From the NCBI GenBank assembly GCA_900119625.1, contig FPKD01000001.1, forward strand, positions 124,001-188,000: a DNA stretch of 64,000 bases, in the 5' to 3' direction. The number at the start of each line of letters is the position of its first letter. The first letter of the stretch is position 1. Source of the stretch: Olsenella sp. kh2p3 (GTDB taxonomy: Bacteria; Actinomycetota; Coriobacteriia; Coriobacteriales; Atopobiaceae). The position numbers and the translations under genes are program-made. Positions 1-9,172 of the stretch are shown here, one piece after another. Below the pieces are notes generated by a model. That model saw nothing but the letters and a program-made list of their open reading frames with translations. It was not told the DNA's origin and did no database searches.

Positions 1-2080
1 CGACCTCGTAGTCGCCCTGGAGCGAGAGGTCCGCCGCCTCGTAGACGGCGAGCGAGTCGTCTTTCGGCAGGCCGCGCCCGACCACGAACCTACGCGTTCG
101 GGTCACGCTCTCCCGCGCGGCCGCGTCGGCAAGTCCCGCTACGTCGGCGTAGGCGTAGGACTCCGGGTCCTCGCTCTGGTAGAGGAATCCGTGGTCGGAC
201 GTGATGACGACCGTGCCGCAGCCGGCCCTCACGAGCATCTGCGCGAGCGACTCGACCTCCGCGCACGCCCGCTCGACCGCCTCGAACACGCGCCCCTCCG
301 TCTCGCGCGAGTCGCCCGTCTTGTCGATGGCGTTGTGGTAGATGACGGCCACGGGCGTGCCCACGAGGCCGATAGAGCCGGCCTCGAGGACGTCCTCGGC
401 CTTGAGGCACACCGACCCGGGGACGCGGCCGGCGACGATGGCCTGCCTGTTCGCTATCCCCTGCGTTGGCCTGCCTCCTTTTCTCACCATGGCGTCCGCG
501 GGGTCGATCTCCATCTGCCCGTCGGGCAGCAGCGCGGCCATGCCCAGCTGGGTGTAGCTGGGGAGCATGCACAGCGCCGCCGAGCACGAGACCGAGGTCC
601 TGCCGGCGAGGCCCCGCGCCTTCGAGGCGGCGAGCCTCCCGGCGAGGTCGAGGCCCGCCTCGAAGCGGAGCGCGTCCGACACGATCACGCCGACGCGCCC
701 ACCCGGCTCGTCCTTGGGGAACGCGAGCTCGACGTTGTCGTGGAAGAAGTCGGACTGTGACGCCATCGAGGCCGGCGGCCAGCCACCCTCGTCCATGAGG
801 TGCCGCTGCCAGCGCTCCGTCAGGTCCGCGAGGTAGGCGTCGTAGCCTTTCTCTACCCTTGCGACCACTGGCGCGAGGGCATCCTTGAACCTGCCCGCGC
901 GCATGCGCGAGCGGGCGAGGAAGAACTCTCGGTAGCGCCTGTCCGCCTCTTCCCAGGCGCTGGCATACGAGTCCACGAGCTCCTTGAGGCCCGTCGCCCC
1001 GCCGCGGGTCCGCTCGTACCCGGCGAGCGCGCCCTCGAATCTCGCGAGCGCGAGCAGCGCCCTGTAGTGGTTCCCGTACCGGTCTGCGAACAGCATGTAG
1101 CGCCGCTTCGACCAGATTCCCTCAAGGTCCGGCAGATCGAGGCCGCTGCTCAGTTCGTCGGCGAGGAACGACCCCAGAATCCACTCGTCCGCCTGCGGGA
1201 TGGCGTCCACGTCGGCGAGGGCCTCGGGGGTGCGCGACTCCGGGGGGATGGCCTGCGCGACGACGTCGGCGTATTCCCTGACGACCGCGTCGAACGCCTC
1301 CCTCGTCTTGCCCTCGCGGGCGAGTCCTCCCAGCACCCTTGCGGATTCGGCCGGGTCTGCGGCCTGCCGGTCGTCCACCACGTCGCCGCATGCCCCCTCG
1401 AGCATGCGGAACGACAGATCTCCCACTGACGGCTCCTCGCCGTCCGGAGCCTCGTAGCCCAACAGCTCGCGCATCGCGGCCCAGAACCGGGACGAGAGCC
1501 CGGAGGCCGCGATGACGCGCATCCCGGCCTCGTCGCCGCGCGACCACTCGACTATCGCCCTTGCCGCCATGGAGCGGACGGCGTCGCGCGGGTTGCCGTC
1601 CGTGGCGCGCAGGGCCGCCGCGCACATGGCGAAGCGCACCTGGTCGATGGTCTCCTTCGGCAGGGGTGACGCTTCGAGGGCGTGCCTGCGCTCCTTGCTC
1701 CTGAAGAAGGCGGCGTGGTCCTCCAGGGACTCCGCGAGCGTCGCCGGGATGCCGCACTCGTCGGCCCACGAGCCTGCTAGCGAGCAAACGAAGGGGGCCG
1801 ATGCCAGCTTCAGGTCGAGCAGGAGGTCGTCCGCCGGATTGGGCGCGCCTCCCGAGCGGTAGATGACGAACCTCTCGCCCGGCTCGCTCCTCAGGATCTG
1901 GCGCTTGGTCGCGAGCTCGTGATGTGTGGCGTCTACGACGGTCGCTCCGTCTAGCTCTATTCCGTCCAGGGCCCCGGCGTACTCGCTCCCCTCGTCCTCC
2001 CAGAACACCAGCCTTGCCTGGCCGGCGAAGGCTGCCTCGAGCCTGCGCGCTACGTTTTGGATATCGACTGTCTCGTCCAT
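1..2080 (-). CDS. pglZ: PglZ, BREX alkaline-phosphatase-fold protein (3' end outside window)
   Basis: Reading leftward from the ATG at 2080 gives about 693 residues that run off the window edge. PglZ proteins are usually some 800-900 aa, so the C-terminus is missing here. PglZ is a core BREX phage-exclusion component with an alkaline-phosphatase-like fold. Two signature stretches are visible: VIVSDALRFEAG near residue 465 and VITSDHGFLYQ near residue 625, which carry the expected metal-site Asp/His residues. The start is only 7 nt after the brxC stop and its ribosome site (AGGAG) overlaps that stop, so translation is probably coupled. Oddly, pglX is not between brxC and pglZ. The family call is firm; the exact BREX type is not. 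Confidence 0.88.
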   Translation of the reverse strand, partial: MDETVDIQNVARRLEAAFAGQARLVFWEDEGSEYAGALDGIELDGATVVDATHHELATKRQILRSEPGERFVIYRSGGAPNPADDLLLDLKLASAPFVCSLAGSWADECGIPATLAESLEDHAAFFRSKERRHALEASPLPKETIDQVRFAMCAAALRATDGNPRDAVRSMAARAIVEWSRGDEAGMRVIAASGLSSRFWAAMRELLGYEAPDGEEPSVGDLSFRMLEGACGDVVDDRQAADPAESARVLGGLAREGKTREAFDAVVREYADVVAQAIPPESRTPEALADVDAIPQADEWILGSFLADELSSGLDLPDLEGIWSKRRYMLFADRYGNHYRALLALARFEGALAGYERTRGGATGLKELVDSYASAWEEADRRYREFFLARSRMRAGRFKDALAPVVARVEKGYDAYLADLTERWQRHLMDEGGWPPASMASQSDFFHDNVELAFPKDEPGGRVGVIVSDALRFEAGLDLAGRLAASKARGLAGRTSVSCSAALCMLPSYTQLGMAALLPDGQMEIDPADAMVRKGGRPTQGIANRQAIVAGRVPGSVCLKAEDVLEAGSIGLVGTPVAVIYHNAIDKTGDSRETEGRVFEAVERACAEVESLAQMLVRAGCGTVVITSDHGFLYQSEDPESYAYADVAGLADAAARESVTRTRRFVVGRGLPKDDSLAVYEAADLSLQGDYEV

Positions 2081-2087
2081 GACGCTC

Positions 2088-5000
2088 CTAAACCGTGACC
2101 GTCTTGCCCTCTTCGAGGGCGCCCATGATCGAGCCCTTGAGCGCCTCGAGGTAGGAGTCCGCGTCCGCCTCGGTCTCGATGACCGGCTTGAAGAAACCCG
2201 ACGCCTTGAGCCTCCTCACGGAGACGGCCGGCTTTGGCTTTGGCTTTGGCTTGGGCGCGGGTTCCGGCGCCGCCGGATAGGCCGCGTTTCCTTCGCGACC
2301 TTCGTCCTCGGGCTCCGCCGCGTCTGTGTCCTCGGACTCCTCGGGGGCCGGCGGTTCCGGCTCTGCGGGCTTTGCCAGTTGGACCAAGCGCGCCGCGTTC
2401 TCCTCCTTGAACAAGTCCACGAACCCGCGGATGCGGTGAGGTGCCGAGAGGCCTTCCAGCGCTTCCTCACCGCGCGCGAAGATGTCGTTGAACTCGCTCC
2501 TTGCCTCATCGCTTGCCTCTTCGAGGTCGTATGTCTGCTCGTAGGACGACCTGTAGGCCTTGAGGTCCGCGAGGGCCTTGTCCCTCAGCGACCCCGTCCT
2601 CTCCTCGATCTGCTTCCTGAGTGCGACCATCTCCTGGTAGGCCGCCGGGATGCGGCCGCTCTTGTAGCAGCTCGGGTCGTTCACGACCTCGCGTATGCCC
2701 GCGGGGCCGTCCTGGTCAATCCCGAGCTCCCCGAGCTTCGGGACCTCCTCGGTCACGAAGCCCTTGAGCTCCCCCCAGCGCTTCGACATCGGCGAGCCCT
2801 CGCAGAACGAGCCCATGGCCGAGAGGTCCTTCCTCGCCTCGGAGAGCTTCTCCGCCTGCTCCGGGAACTGGTTGACCACCCATGAGCGGTCCTCGGCGTT
2901 GTCGGCGCACTTCTCGATGAGCCCCAGCTCCTCAGCGAACTGGCCCGCGAACGGGTAGGCGTTCGCTGCGATGGACTTCCTGCCCATCTCCTTCGCAAAG
3001 CTCTCCGCGTCCCTGGCGAGCTCGGCTGCGATCGCCTTGGGGTCCAGCTCTTTGGGGTTGGTCCCCGTGAAGTCGCGGAACGCCTTCTGCAGCCTCGCCA
3101 TGTCCTCGGGGGATACCTCCTCGATGACCGAGACGGTGAGCTTGTCGAGGTCGCGCTTGCGCTTGAGCGCATCCGCGAGGACCAGACCCTCGAGAACCGA
3201 ACCGGCCTTGCGCACCTCGATCTTGTTCGCCGCGTAGAGCTTGGCCACGGCGGACCGGACGGCGACCTCGGGCCATCCGTACTCGTTCTTCGTGAACCAT
3301 GCGATGAGGCTGCCCGTGCCGTCGCCGCCGACCGTCACCGTCCCCGGCACCAGCCGCGTGCGGGCGAGGACGGTCTCGCAGTACTCTTCCAGGCCGCCGG
3401 CGAGCTGTTCCTGCTTGCTGATGCACTGCGAGTAGACGTCGTTGTCGGTGTACTTGGCCGTGATCTGCTGCAGGCCCGTGTAGGAGCGGCGGACGAGCTC
3501 CGTGAGGGCGGACTCAACGGCGTCCTTCCCCGAGCCGGAGACCTTGTCTGTGACGTCCACGCCCCCCGCGTTGAAGCGGGCACCGGTGAGCAGGTCGCGC
3601 ATCTCGTCGCGCAGCCTGTTGTAGAGCTTGCCGTTGGCGACCTGCTTGTCGACGATTATCGCCTGCCTCACGTCGCTTGACCCGCTCTTGGCGTTCGCGT
3701 AGCGCTCCGTCTGCTTGAAGTTCCTCACGCCGAGCAGGAACTCCTTCGCGTCCCTCAGCGCGACCGAGAGCGTCTTCGGCGCGGTCGGGACCATGTCGGC
3801 GATCAGGCCCTCCGGCTCGTAGGAGGTGACGATGTCGAGCGTCAGGTCGCTCGTCTGGCGCCCCTGGGCCTCACCGTCCACCTTGAGGTTGTACGAGTAC
3901 ACGTGGTCGAAGCCCCCGTGCTTGTACGTCACCTTGCCGGCGCCGCACACGTCGCGAAAGAGCTGCGTGATAAGCTCGCGCTGCTCAGCCGGGGGCACGA
4001 CCGTGTTCGCGATTTCCTGCTCGACCTCCTTCTCGTCGTTGGTGAGGTACTCGTAGACGTTGCCGTTCCTGCGGACGTAGACCTGGCGCTCCAGCTCCTC
4101 CAGCGCGGAGGCGATCTTCGCGTTGAGGTCGGCCGTGCTCTCGCTGAAGGCGCCGTACAGCAGGACCCGCAGGTTCGCCGGCGTGGCGCGGAAGTCATCG
4201 ACGTACTTCACGAGCAGCAGGGCCTTGAGCAGCCGCACGGCATAGGGGTCGTCGAGCTGGTCCTCGGCCGTCGTTATCGCGGCGTAAACCTCGCTCTTCA
4301 GGTCGTTGCGCAGGCCCTCGAACATCATGTCGAACGCCGCAAGCGTCCCCTCCTCCGTGCAGGCCCCCTTGTCGCAGAGGTGCTCGGCCACCATCTGGAA
4401 GACCCCGAGCATGGAGCGGGCACCGGTCGAGTTGTGCCTTCCCGTGAAGCAGTTGTAGTCCGAGAGCCCGCGCATGGCGCTCATGAAGACCTCGAACTGG
4501 TACGGGACGAAGGGGTAGATGCCCGTGAACTCGTCGGAGTCCTGGTAGCACTTGTACTGCTTGGCCCCGTCGGCGAAGTCGAACAGGACCCCGAAGTCCT
4601 CGTGGTACCTCTCGTACATCCCCTCGAAGACCGGCTCGTCCTCGTCCCTCTTGGCGAGGAGCCTGTCCCTTATGACCTCCTTTGCGTCGGATGACGTGAG
4701 GGTCATCTTCACGTGGAAGCGTGCCTGGATCTTGCTGAAGTCGTTGGCCGAGACGGCCTTCATCTGGCCGACTATGTCCTCCATGTTCTCCTGGGACGTC
4801 ACGACGATCCAGGAGTTGCCACCGCACGTCGAGTCGAGCTCCTCGGCGATCGTCTGCAGGTTGACCATGAGGTTCGTGTTCTGGGCTATGAACTGGCCGA
4901 CCTCGTCCACGAAGAAGTTGAGGCGGAACCCCGGCTGCCCCTTCGACTCGATGTAGTCGGCCACGCGCTGCGCGAACGAGCGGATGTCCGGCTGGTATGT

Positions 5001-5687
5001 GTCCTTGTAGTAGCCCACGGCGTCGAGCGTCGTTCCCTCGGGATTGCCAAGCGCCTCGTCGAACGCCGCCGAAATCTGGCGCTTGTACAGGAGCGCCGAC
5101 TTACGCACCTGCTCCCATGGTTTGCCGGCGCGCCTCTCGACGGCCTCGCGGAATGCGCCGAGCCTCCCCTCGTGGTCGAGGTCGTACTCGAGCTTCGCGA
5201 TGTGCTGCTGGTCGCCGTCGAAATAGCCGCAGTGGTGATTGAAGGCCTTTATGAAGGCCGCGAGCAGCGCACCGGCGTCTGCGCGCCCCGCGTTCGGCGC
5301 GAAGCTGTCGATGTTGAAGAGCACGCTCTCCGATGGGTGCTTCCTGCGGGCCTGCTCCATGCCAGCCGCGAGTGCGGGCGTGTCCTCGACCTTGGGGATG
5401 AGGTAGTCCATGGCCCTCTTGCCGGCGACCTCCCTGTCCTCGAGCGCGACGGCGAGGATCTTGAGGAGGTGCGACTTTCCCGAGCCGAAGAACCCGGATA
5501 TCCACGCGCCGTTGCCCACGGCGTCCTGGTCGTTGTACTCGTCGAAGAATCGAAGCAGGTGCTCCTTCACCTCGTTTGTCACCACGAACTCGTCGAGCTC
5601 GTTGGCGAGGTGCTGCGTCTCGTTCGCCTTCACCACGGGGTCGATTGGGCGGTATATGTCCTTGTCGAACGTCTCCGTCAGAAGCAT
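2088..5687 (-). CDS. brxC: BrxC, BREX P-loop ATPase
   Basis: A 1199-aa protein, the usual size for BrxC/PglY, the large AAA+-like ATPase of BREX systems. A Walker A motif GFFGSGKS lies at residues 65-72, and a hydrophobic strand ending in FFVDEVGQ near residue 255 is the likely Walker B. Near the C-terminus is a Pro/Glu/Asp-rich and then Pro-Lys repeat linker before a short last domain. The open frame extends further upstream, but that part is out of frame inside brxB. The ATG at 5687 has a strong AAGGAGG site and lies 11 nt after brxB, so it is the start. It belongs to one leftward operon with brxA, brxB and pglZ. Confidence 0.93.
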   Translation of the reverse strand: MLLTETFDKDIYRPIDPVVKANETQHLANELDEFVVTNEVKEHLLRFFDEYNDQDAVGNGAWISGFFGSGKSHLLKILAVALEDREVAGKRAMDYLIPKVEDTPALAAGMEQARRKHPSESVLFNIDSFAPNAGRADAGALLAAFIKAFNHHCGYFDGDQQHIAKLEYDLDHEGRLGAFREAVERRAGKPWEQVRKSALLYKRQISAAFDEALGNPEGTTLDAVGYYKDTYQPDIRSFAQRVADYIESKGQPGFRLNFFVDEVGQFIAQNTNLMVNLQTIAEELDSTCGGNSWIVVTSQENMEDIVGQMKAVSANDFSKIQARFHVKMTLTSSDAKEVIRDRLLAKRDEDEPVFEGMYERYHEDFGVLFDFADGAKQYKCYQDSDEFTGIYPFVPYQFEVFMSAMRGLSDYNCFTGRHNSTGARSMLGVFQMVAEHLCDKGACTEEGTLAAFDMMFEGLRNDLKSEVYAAITTAEDQLDDPYAVRLLKALLLVKYVDDFRATPANLRVLLYGAFSESTADLNAKIASALEELERQVYVRRNGNVYEYLTNDEKEVEQEIANTVVPPAEQRELITQLFRDVCGAGKVTYKHGGFDHVYSYNLKVDGEAQGRQTSDLTLDIVTSYEPEGLIADMVPTAPKTLSVALRDAKEFLLGVRNFKQTERYANAKSGSSDVRQAIIVDKQVANGKLYNRLRDEMRDLLTGARFNAGGVDVTDKVSGSGKDAVESALTELVRRSYTGLQQITAKYTDNDVYSQCISKQEQLAGGLEEYCETVLARTRLVPGTVTVGGDGTGSLIAWFTKNEYGWPEVAVRSAVAKLYAANKIEVRKAGSVLEGLVLADALKRKRDLDKLTVSVIEEVSPEDMARLQKAFRDFTGTNPKELDPKAIAAELARDAESFAKEMGRKSIAANAYPFAGQFAEELGLIEKCADNAEDRSWVVNQFPEQAEKLSEARKDLSAMGSFCEGSPMSKRWGELKGFVTEEVPKLGELGIDQDGPAGIREVVNDPSCYKSGRIPAAYQEMVALRKQIEERTGSLRDKALADLKAYRSSYEQTYDLEEASDEARSEFNDIFARGEEALEGLSAPHRIRGFVDLFKEENAARLVQLAKPAEPEPPAPEESEDTDAAEPEDEGREGNAAYPAAPEPAPKPKPKPKPAVSVRRLKASGFFKPVIETEADADSYLEALKGSIMGALEEGKTVTV

Positions 5688-5698
5688 TGCTGTCCTCC

Positions 5699-6301
5699 TT
5701 ACAGGTCGAAGACGCGGGTCGCGCGGTAGTAGCCGCCGGTCGAGCCCTGGTCGAGGCCGAGTATGTTGAGCGCGGTCGAGCCGTCGCTCCTGCGCTCGAA
5801 GCGACCCGGGAACACGACCACGACAGGTATGGGCGACGAGATCTCCTCGAGGAGCGTATGCGTCCTTATGTAGGGATATGTCTCGCCGACCCCCGTGATG
5901 AACGCGATGTCCGCGTCGGGGTTCTCCGCTATCGCGCCGTTCACCGCCGGCGCCACGACGTCCTTGACCCCCACCGTGTCCTGGAGCATCGTGATGAGGT
6001 CCTCGCGAGGCGTCTCGGGTTCCGCTTCCACGAGAGCGTCCCAGATGTCCTGGTCGTCGAGATACTGGAGCACGATGTCGTATAGGTTGATCTCGATAGG
6101 GGTCACGCCGCGGTTCGGGAGGTCGTCGCTGCAGATGGCGCGTATGAGGTCGGCGGCGTAGGGCTGCTGACGCGGGTCGTAGTCGATGATGTAGAGCGCC
6201 TGCCGCATCATGTAGCCATTGCGCCCGAGCAGGGCATCGTCGGACAGCTTGTCCACGATGAAGCCGCGTGCGTCGTTGATGTGCTCGAATTCCTTCGGCA
6301 T
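5699..6301 (-). CDS. brxB: BrxB, DUF1788 BREX protein
   Basis: A 200-aa protein matching BrxB (DUF1788), a small core protein of BREX types that also contain BrxA. It has the family's N-terminal helical region (around ALYIIDYDPRQQPYAADL) and a C-terminal part with ISSPIPVVVVFPGRFE followed by a Gly-rich tail. The start ATG at 6301 overlaps the brxA stop by one base (TGATG), an arrangement that favours translational coupling. Its biochemical activity is not established; it is thought to act with BrxC in the BREX complex. Confidence 0.9.
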   Translation of the reverse strand: MPKEFEHINDARGFIVDKLSDDALLGRNGYMMRQALYIIDYDPRQQPYAADLIRAICSDDLPNRGVTPIEINLYDIVLQYLDDQDIWDALVEAEPETPREDLITMLQDTVGVKDVVAPAVNGAIAENPDADIAFITGVGETYPYIRTHTLLEEISSPIPVVVVFPGRFERRSDGSTALNILGLDQGSTGGYYRATRVFDL

Positions 6302-6891
6302 CACTGGGCACCCCCCGGGAATATCCGCAAGTCCTCCTGGTGTCCGGAATCGAGCGCGCCCCTGAACGCCGAGGTGGGGTACAGCGGGGTAATCTTGCGA
6401 TCTTCGTCGACGAGACGGCACTCCACCAGCATCCGCAGAATCGTGTTGCGCATCTTCTTGCGACCGCCCTCCGTCATCCTCTCGAGCTCGGGGTGGATCT
6501 CGGCCTGCTCGTCGAAGAACACGTCATAGCTCTCCTGCGTGAAGTCCGGGATCGTCCGGCCGAAGCGCTCGGCGATAACCTCCTCCGAGAGGTCGCGCAC
6601 GAACTGGTAGGTACGGCATATGGCAACCCAGAGCATCGCGCAGCGATCGTCGCCGTAGGACGAGACGAAGAACTCCACCTCGCCGTATGTGAGCGTCCTG
6701 AGGCGCTTGACTATCTCCGCAACCACGCGCTTCCGCGAGCTCACTGCATTGAGCTGGAACAGGTTCTCGTCTACCAACTTGGCCCTCGTCGCTTGCCAGT
6801 CTCCGAGCTCCAGGTACTCGCGCGCGGCGAGCAGGCTCTCCTGCATCCTCGCCGATGACCCGCTCATGGATAGGCTATATTCCTTTGACAT
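6301..6891 (-). CDS. brxA: BrxA, DUF1819 BREX protein
   Basis: A 196-aa protein of the BrxA/DUF1819 family, a small DNA-binding, helix-rich BREX component. The N-terminus (SLSMSGSSARMQESLLAAREYLELGDW) and the following segment ending in TYGEVEFF match the family layout. An in-frame ATG 33 nt upstream exists, but the ATG at 6891 lies just after the stop of the preceding small gene with a GAGG/AGGGG site and is the better start. It is the first of the standard core genes in this operon. Confidence 0.9.
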   Translation of the reverse strand: MSKEYSLSMSGSSARMQESLLAAREYLELGDWQATRAKLVDENLFQLNAVSSRKRVVAEIVKRLRTLTYGEVEFFVSSYGDDRCAMLWVAICRTYQFVRDLSEEVIAERFGRTIPDFTQESYDVFFDEQAEIHPELERMTEGGRKKMRNTILRMLVECRLVDEDRKITPLYPTSAFRGALDSGHQEDLRIFPGGAQ

Positions 6892-6898
6892 CGGGCCC

Positions 6899-7102
6899 CT
6901 ATTCCTCGTAAACCAGATTGTCAATCATGCACATGCGAGCGTAGGCACTGAAGCTGATGCCCTTGAGCGAGGCACGCTCGGCAGCGGCGTCCTTGAGGTT
7001 CTTGGGGATGCGGATGGTTATGGCCGTCATCTCCCCGCCGGTGAGAAACTCCTGTCTCTCGGTTTTGGTGGTCTCGCCCTCGACAAGCTCGGAGTACTTC
7101 AC
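6899..7102 (-). CDS. Small ribbon-helix-helix-type protein leading the BREX operon
   Basis: A 67-aa protein starting at GTG 7102 with GGAGG eight bases upstream. The segment AITIRIPKNLKDAAAERA followed by a second helix resembles a ribbon-helix-helix DNA-binding fold of the CopG/Arc or RelB-like antitoxin type. No toxin gene adjoins it: its stop is 7 nt before brxA, so it is co-transcribed with BREX. An 8-bp perfect inverted repeat lies 40-64 nt upstream of its start. The likely role is autorepression of the BREX operon. This differs from the WYL-domain regulator BrxR known in some BREX loci. An orphan antitoxin is the alternative. Confidence 0.7.
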   Translation of the reverse strand: MKYSELVEGETTKTERQEFLTGGEMTAITIRIPKNLKDAAAERASLKGISFSAYARMCMIDNLVYEE

Positions 7103-7141
7103 GGGGTGCCTCCGTTAGTTCGATGTGCAATACAAACGAAT

Positions 7142-7166
7142 GCATCATACCAAACGATTATGATGC
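7142..7166. promoter_or_regulatory. Inverted repeat, candidate operator of the BREX operon
   Basis: A perfect 8-bp inverted repeat (GCATCATA ... TATGATGC, 9-bp spacer) sits in the AT-richer gap upstream of the small ribbon-helix-helix gene that leads the BREX operon. Position and symmetry fit an autoregulatory operator; binding is an inference. Confidence 0.5.
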
Positions 7167-7398
7167 GTCCCGCTTATCCCGGCAAACGTTGCTGTTTGGC
7201 CCTGTGAAATCAAGAGCTGTCCTTCTGTTGCAATCCTCCACAGTCTTCGAGAGCGAAGAACAAGGTTGTTCTCCAATCAGCCCCCGACTGCCCGCAGCGC
7301 ACGTTCGCGAGCCGGGGCTAGACGTACCCGGCACGAAGCCCGATAGTTGGATGTTTGAATAGCAGTAACTTGCCAATTTCTGCAGATTGAGAGGGCCC

Positions 7399-9135
7399 AT
7401 GTCTCAGCTGACAGTCGACCAGAAGAACATCCGGACACTCCTCCAGGACGAGGACGCCGACTTTCTCATCCCGGACTACCAACGGCCATACGCCTGGGGA
7501 GAAGACGAGTGCTCAACCCTGTGGGACGACCTTTTCGCCTTCGCATTCCCCAACAACGCGAGTGACCGATTCGACAAGCGCAACGACTACTTCCTCGGTC
7601 CAATAGTCACGTTCAAGAATGACGAGGGACAGCAAGAAATCATCGACGGACAGCAGAGGCTCACCACCATCATGCTCCTGCTCAGGGCACTCTATGATCG
7701 CTTCGCGAAGATGAGGGACAGGAACTCGGTTGGTCTCCACGACGACATCGCTGCGTGCATATGGAAGTCTGATGACTACGGCAACCTCGACATGACGGAA
7801 GACGGCCTCAAAATCAAGTCAGAGGTCGCCTCCGATAACGACAAGGGCGAGTTCCTGCAGATCCTGCGAGACGGCAAGGCCGACCCCGCATGGAAAAGCA
7901 GCTACGCGAAGAACTTCCGATACTTCCAGGGCAAGATTGCGGAACTCGCCGAGAACTACGATGGTTACTCAACCCCCTTCGCCTCCCGCATCATGCGTCA
8001 CGTGATACTGCTCCCCATCGAGGCGGGGTCGCAGGACACGGCACTACGCATCTTCTCGACGCTGAACGACCGTGGTCTCCCACTCTCCGACGCCGACATC
8101 TTTAAGAGCCAGCTCTACAAGCATTTCTCTGGCGAAGGCAAGAAAGACGACTTCGTCAAGCGGTGGAAGGCGATGGAAGAGGGCGCCAACGAACTCCTCC
8201 ACCCTCTTCGCGGCACCCCCATGGACGAGCTCTTCACGCGCTACATGTACTATCGCAGGGCGCTCAGGGGCACGACGGACACGACCACCGAGTCCCTGCG
8301 CGGGTTCTACGCCAGGGACAAGTACTCCATTCTGCGCGAGGACGGGACCGTAGACGACCTCGAGTCGCTCCTCCGGTTCTGGCAGCACGTCGAGACCGGA
8401 GAGGGCTTCTCCGACGCAACCAACAGGCGCTTCGCGATCCTGCGCTTTGCGCCCAACGGTATGTGGTACTACCTCCTGAGCGTCTGGTTCCTCGCTCGCC
8501 GCGACAACGATGACAACCTGGATGACGAAAGCCTTGTGCGGCTGCTTGATCTCACCATAGCCTTCGTCTGGTACTACGCCATCGAGCGCCCCGGCGTAAA
8601 CTCCCTGCGAACCCCCATGTTCCCCGAGATGGTCAACATCGTGAACGGCAGAAACGTAACCTTCTCGGGCTACCGGTTTGCCAGAGAAAACGTAGTCGCA
8701 CGCATCCGTGCCTTCCAGTTCACCAACCAGCGCGCAATCACGCGCTCGATGCTTGCCTGGTGGGCGTACCATGATCCGGCGCAGCAGCTCTGGGACAACG
8801 ATACGATTCTCGAAGTGGAACACATCTACGCCCGCAAGCGCGCTGAGTTCGAACCTCTGACGGATGGCGCCAACCTCGAGGCCCTCGGCAACAAGGCCCT
8901 CCTGGAGAAGCGCGTGAACATCCGTGCCGCCGACTACCGTTTCTCCGACAAGAGGAAGTACTACGAAGGCTTTGTTGACGGAAACGGAAGGACGCGAGAG
9001 GGCACGAAGAACGCAGAGCTGCTCGGAATAGTGAGGTCAAAGGAAGACTTCACCGAGACGGACATAGTCGACCGCACTAACACCATAATCAACTCGTTCG
9101 TCGACTTCATGGGCGAGAACGGACTCGTCGGGTAA
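7399..9135 (+). CDS. DUF262-DUF1524 nuclease, GmrSD/BrxU-type modification-dependent restriction enzyme
   Basis: A 578-aa fused protein. The N-terminal DUF262 domain shows PDYQRPYAWG (residues 25-34) and DGQQRLTT (83-90), the conserved nucleotide-handling motifs of GmrS. The C-terminal DUF1524 domain has an HNH-like VEH core (His475 in LEVEHIYARKR) followed by a conserved Asn region near 495. Proteins of this layout include the type IV enzyme GmrSD and BrxU, which cleave DNA with modified cytosines and can complement BREX. It is divergent from the BREX operon with about 300 bp between. The ATG at 7399, after GAGAGGG, is preferred to one 12 nt upstream. Specificity cannot be read from sequence. 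Confidence 0.85.
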   Translation: MSQLTVDQKNIRTLLQDEDADFLIPDYQRPYAWGEDECSTLWDDLFAFAFPNNASDRFDKRNDYFLGPIVTFKNDEGQQEIIDGQQRLTTIMLLLRALYDRFAKMRDRNSVGLHDDIAACIWKSDDYGNLDMTEDGLKIKSEVASDNDKGEFLQILRDGKADPAWKSSYAKNFRYFQGKIAELAENYDGYSTPFASRIMRHVILLPIEAGSQDTALRIFSTLNDRGLPLSDADIFKSQLYKHFSGEGKKDDFVKRWKAMEEGANELLHPLRGTPMDELFTRYMYYRRALRGTTDTTTESLRGFYARDKYSILREDGTVDDLESLLRFWQHVETGEGFSDATNRRFAILRFAPNGMWYYLLSVWFLARRDNDDNLDDESLVRLLDLTIAFVWYYAIERPGVNSLRTPMFPEMVNIVNGRNVTFSGYRFARENVVARIRAFQFTNQRAITRSMLAWWAYHDPAQQLWDNDTILEVEHIYARKRAEFEPLTDGANLEALGNKALLEKRVNIRAADYRFSDKRKYYEGFVDGNGRTREGTKNAELLGIVRSKEDFTETDIVDRTNTIINSFVDFMGENGLVG

Positions 9136-9172
9136 CCTCGCTGCCACCTCCATCTCCCTCGAAAGGAGCCCC

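Noticed and set aside
5699..6311. N-terminal extension of brxC into brxB
   Set aside because: The frame is open, but brxB is well conserved here and brxC has its own strong start at 5687.
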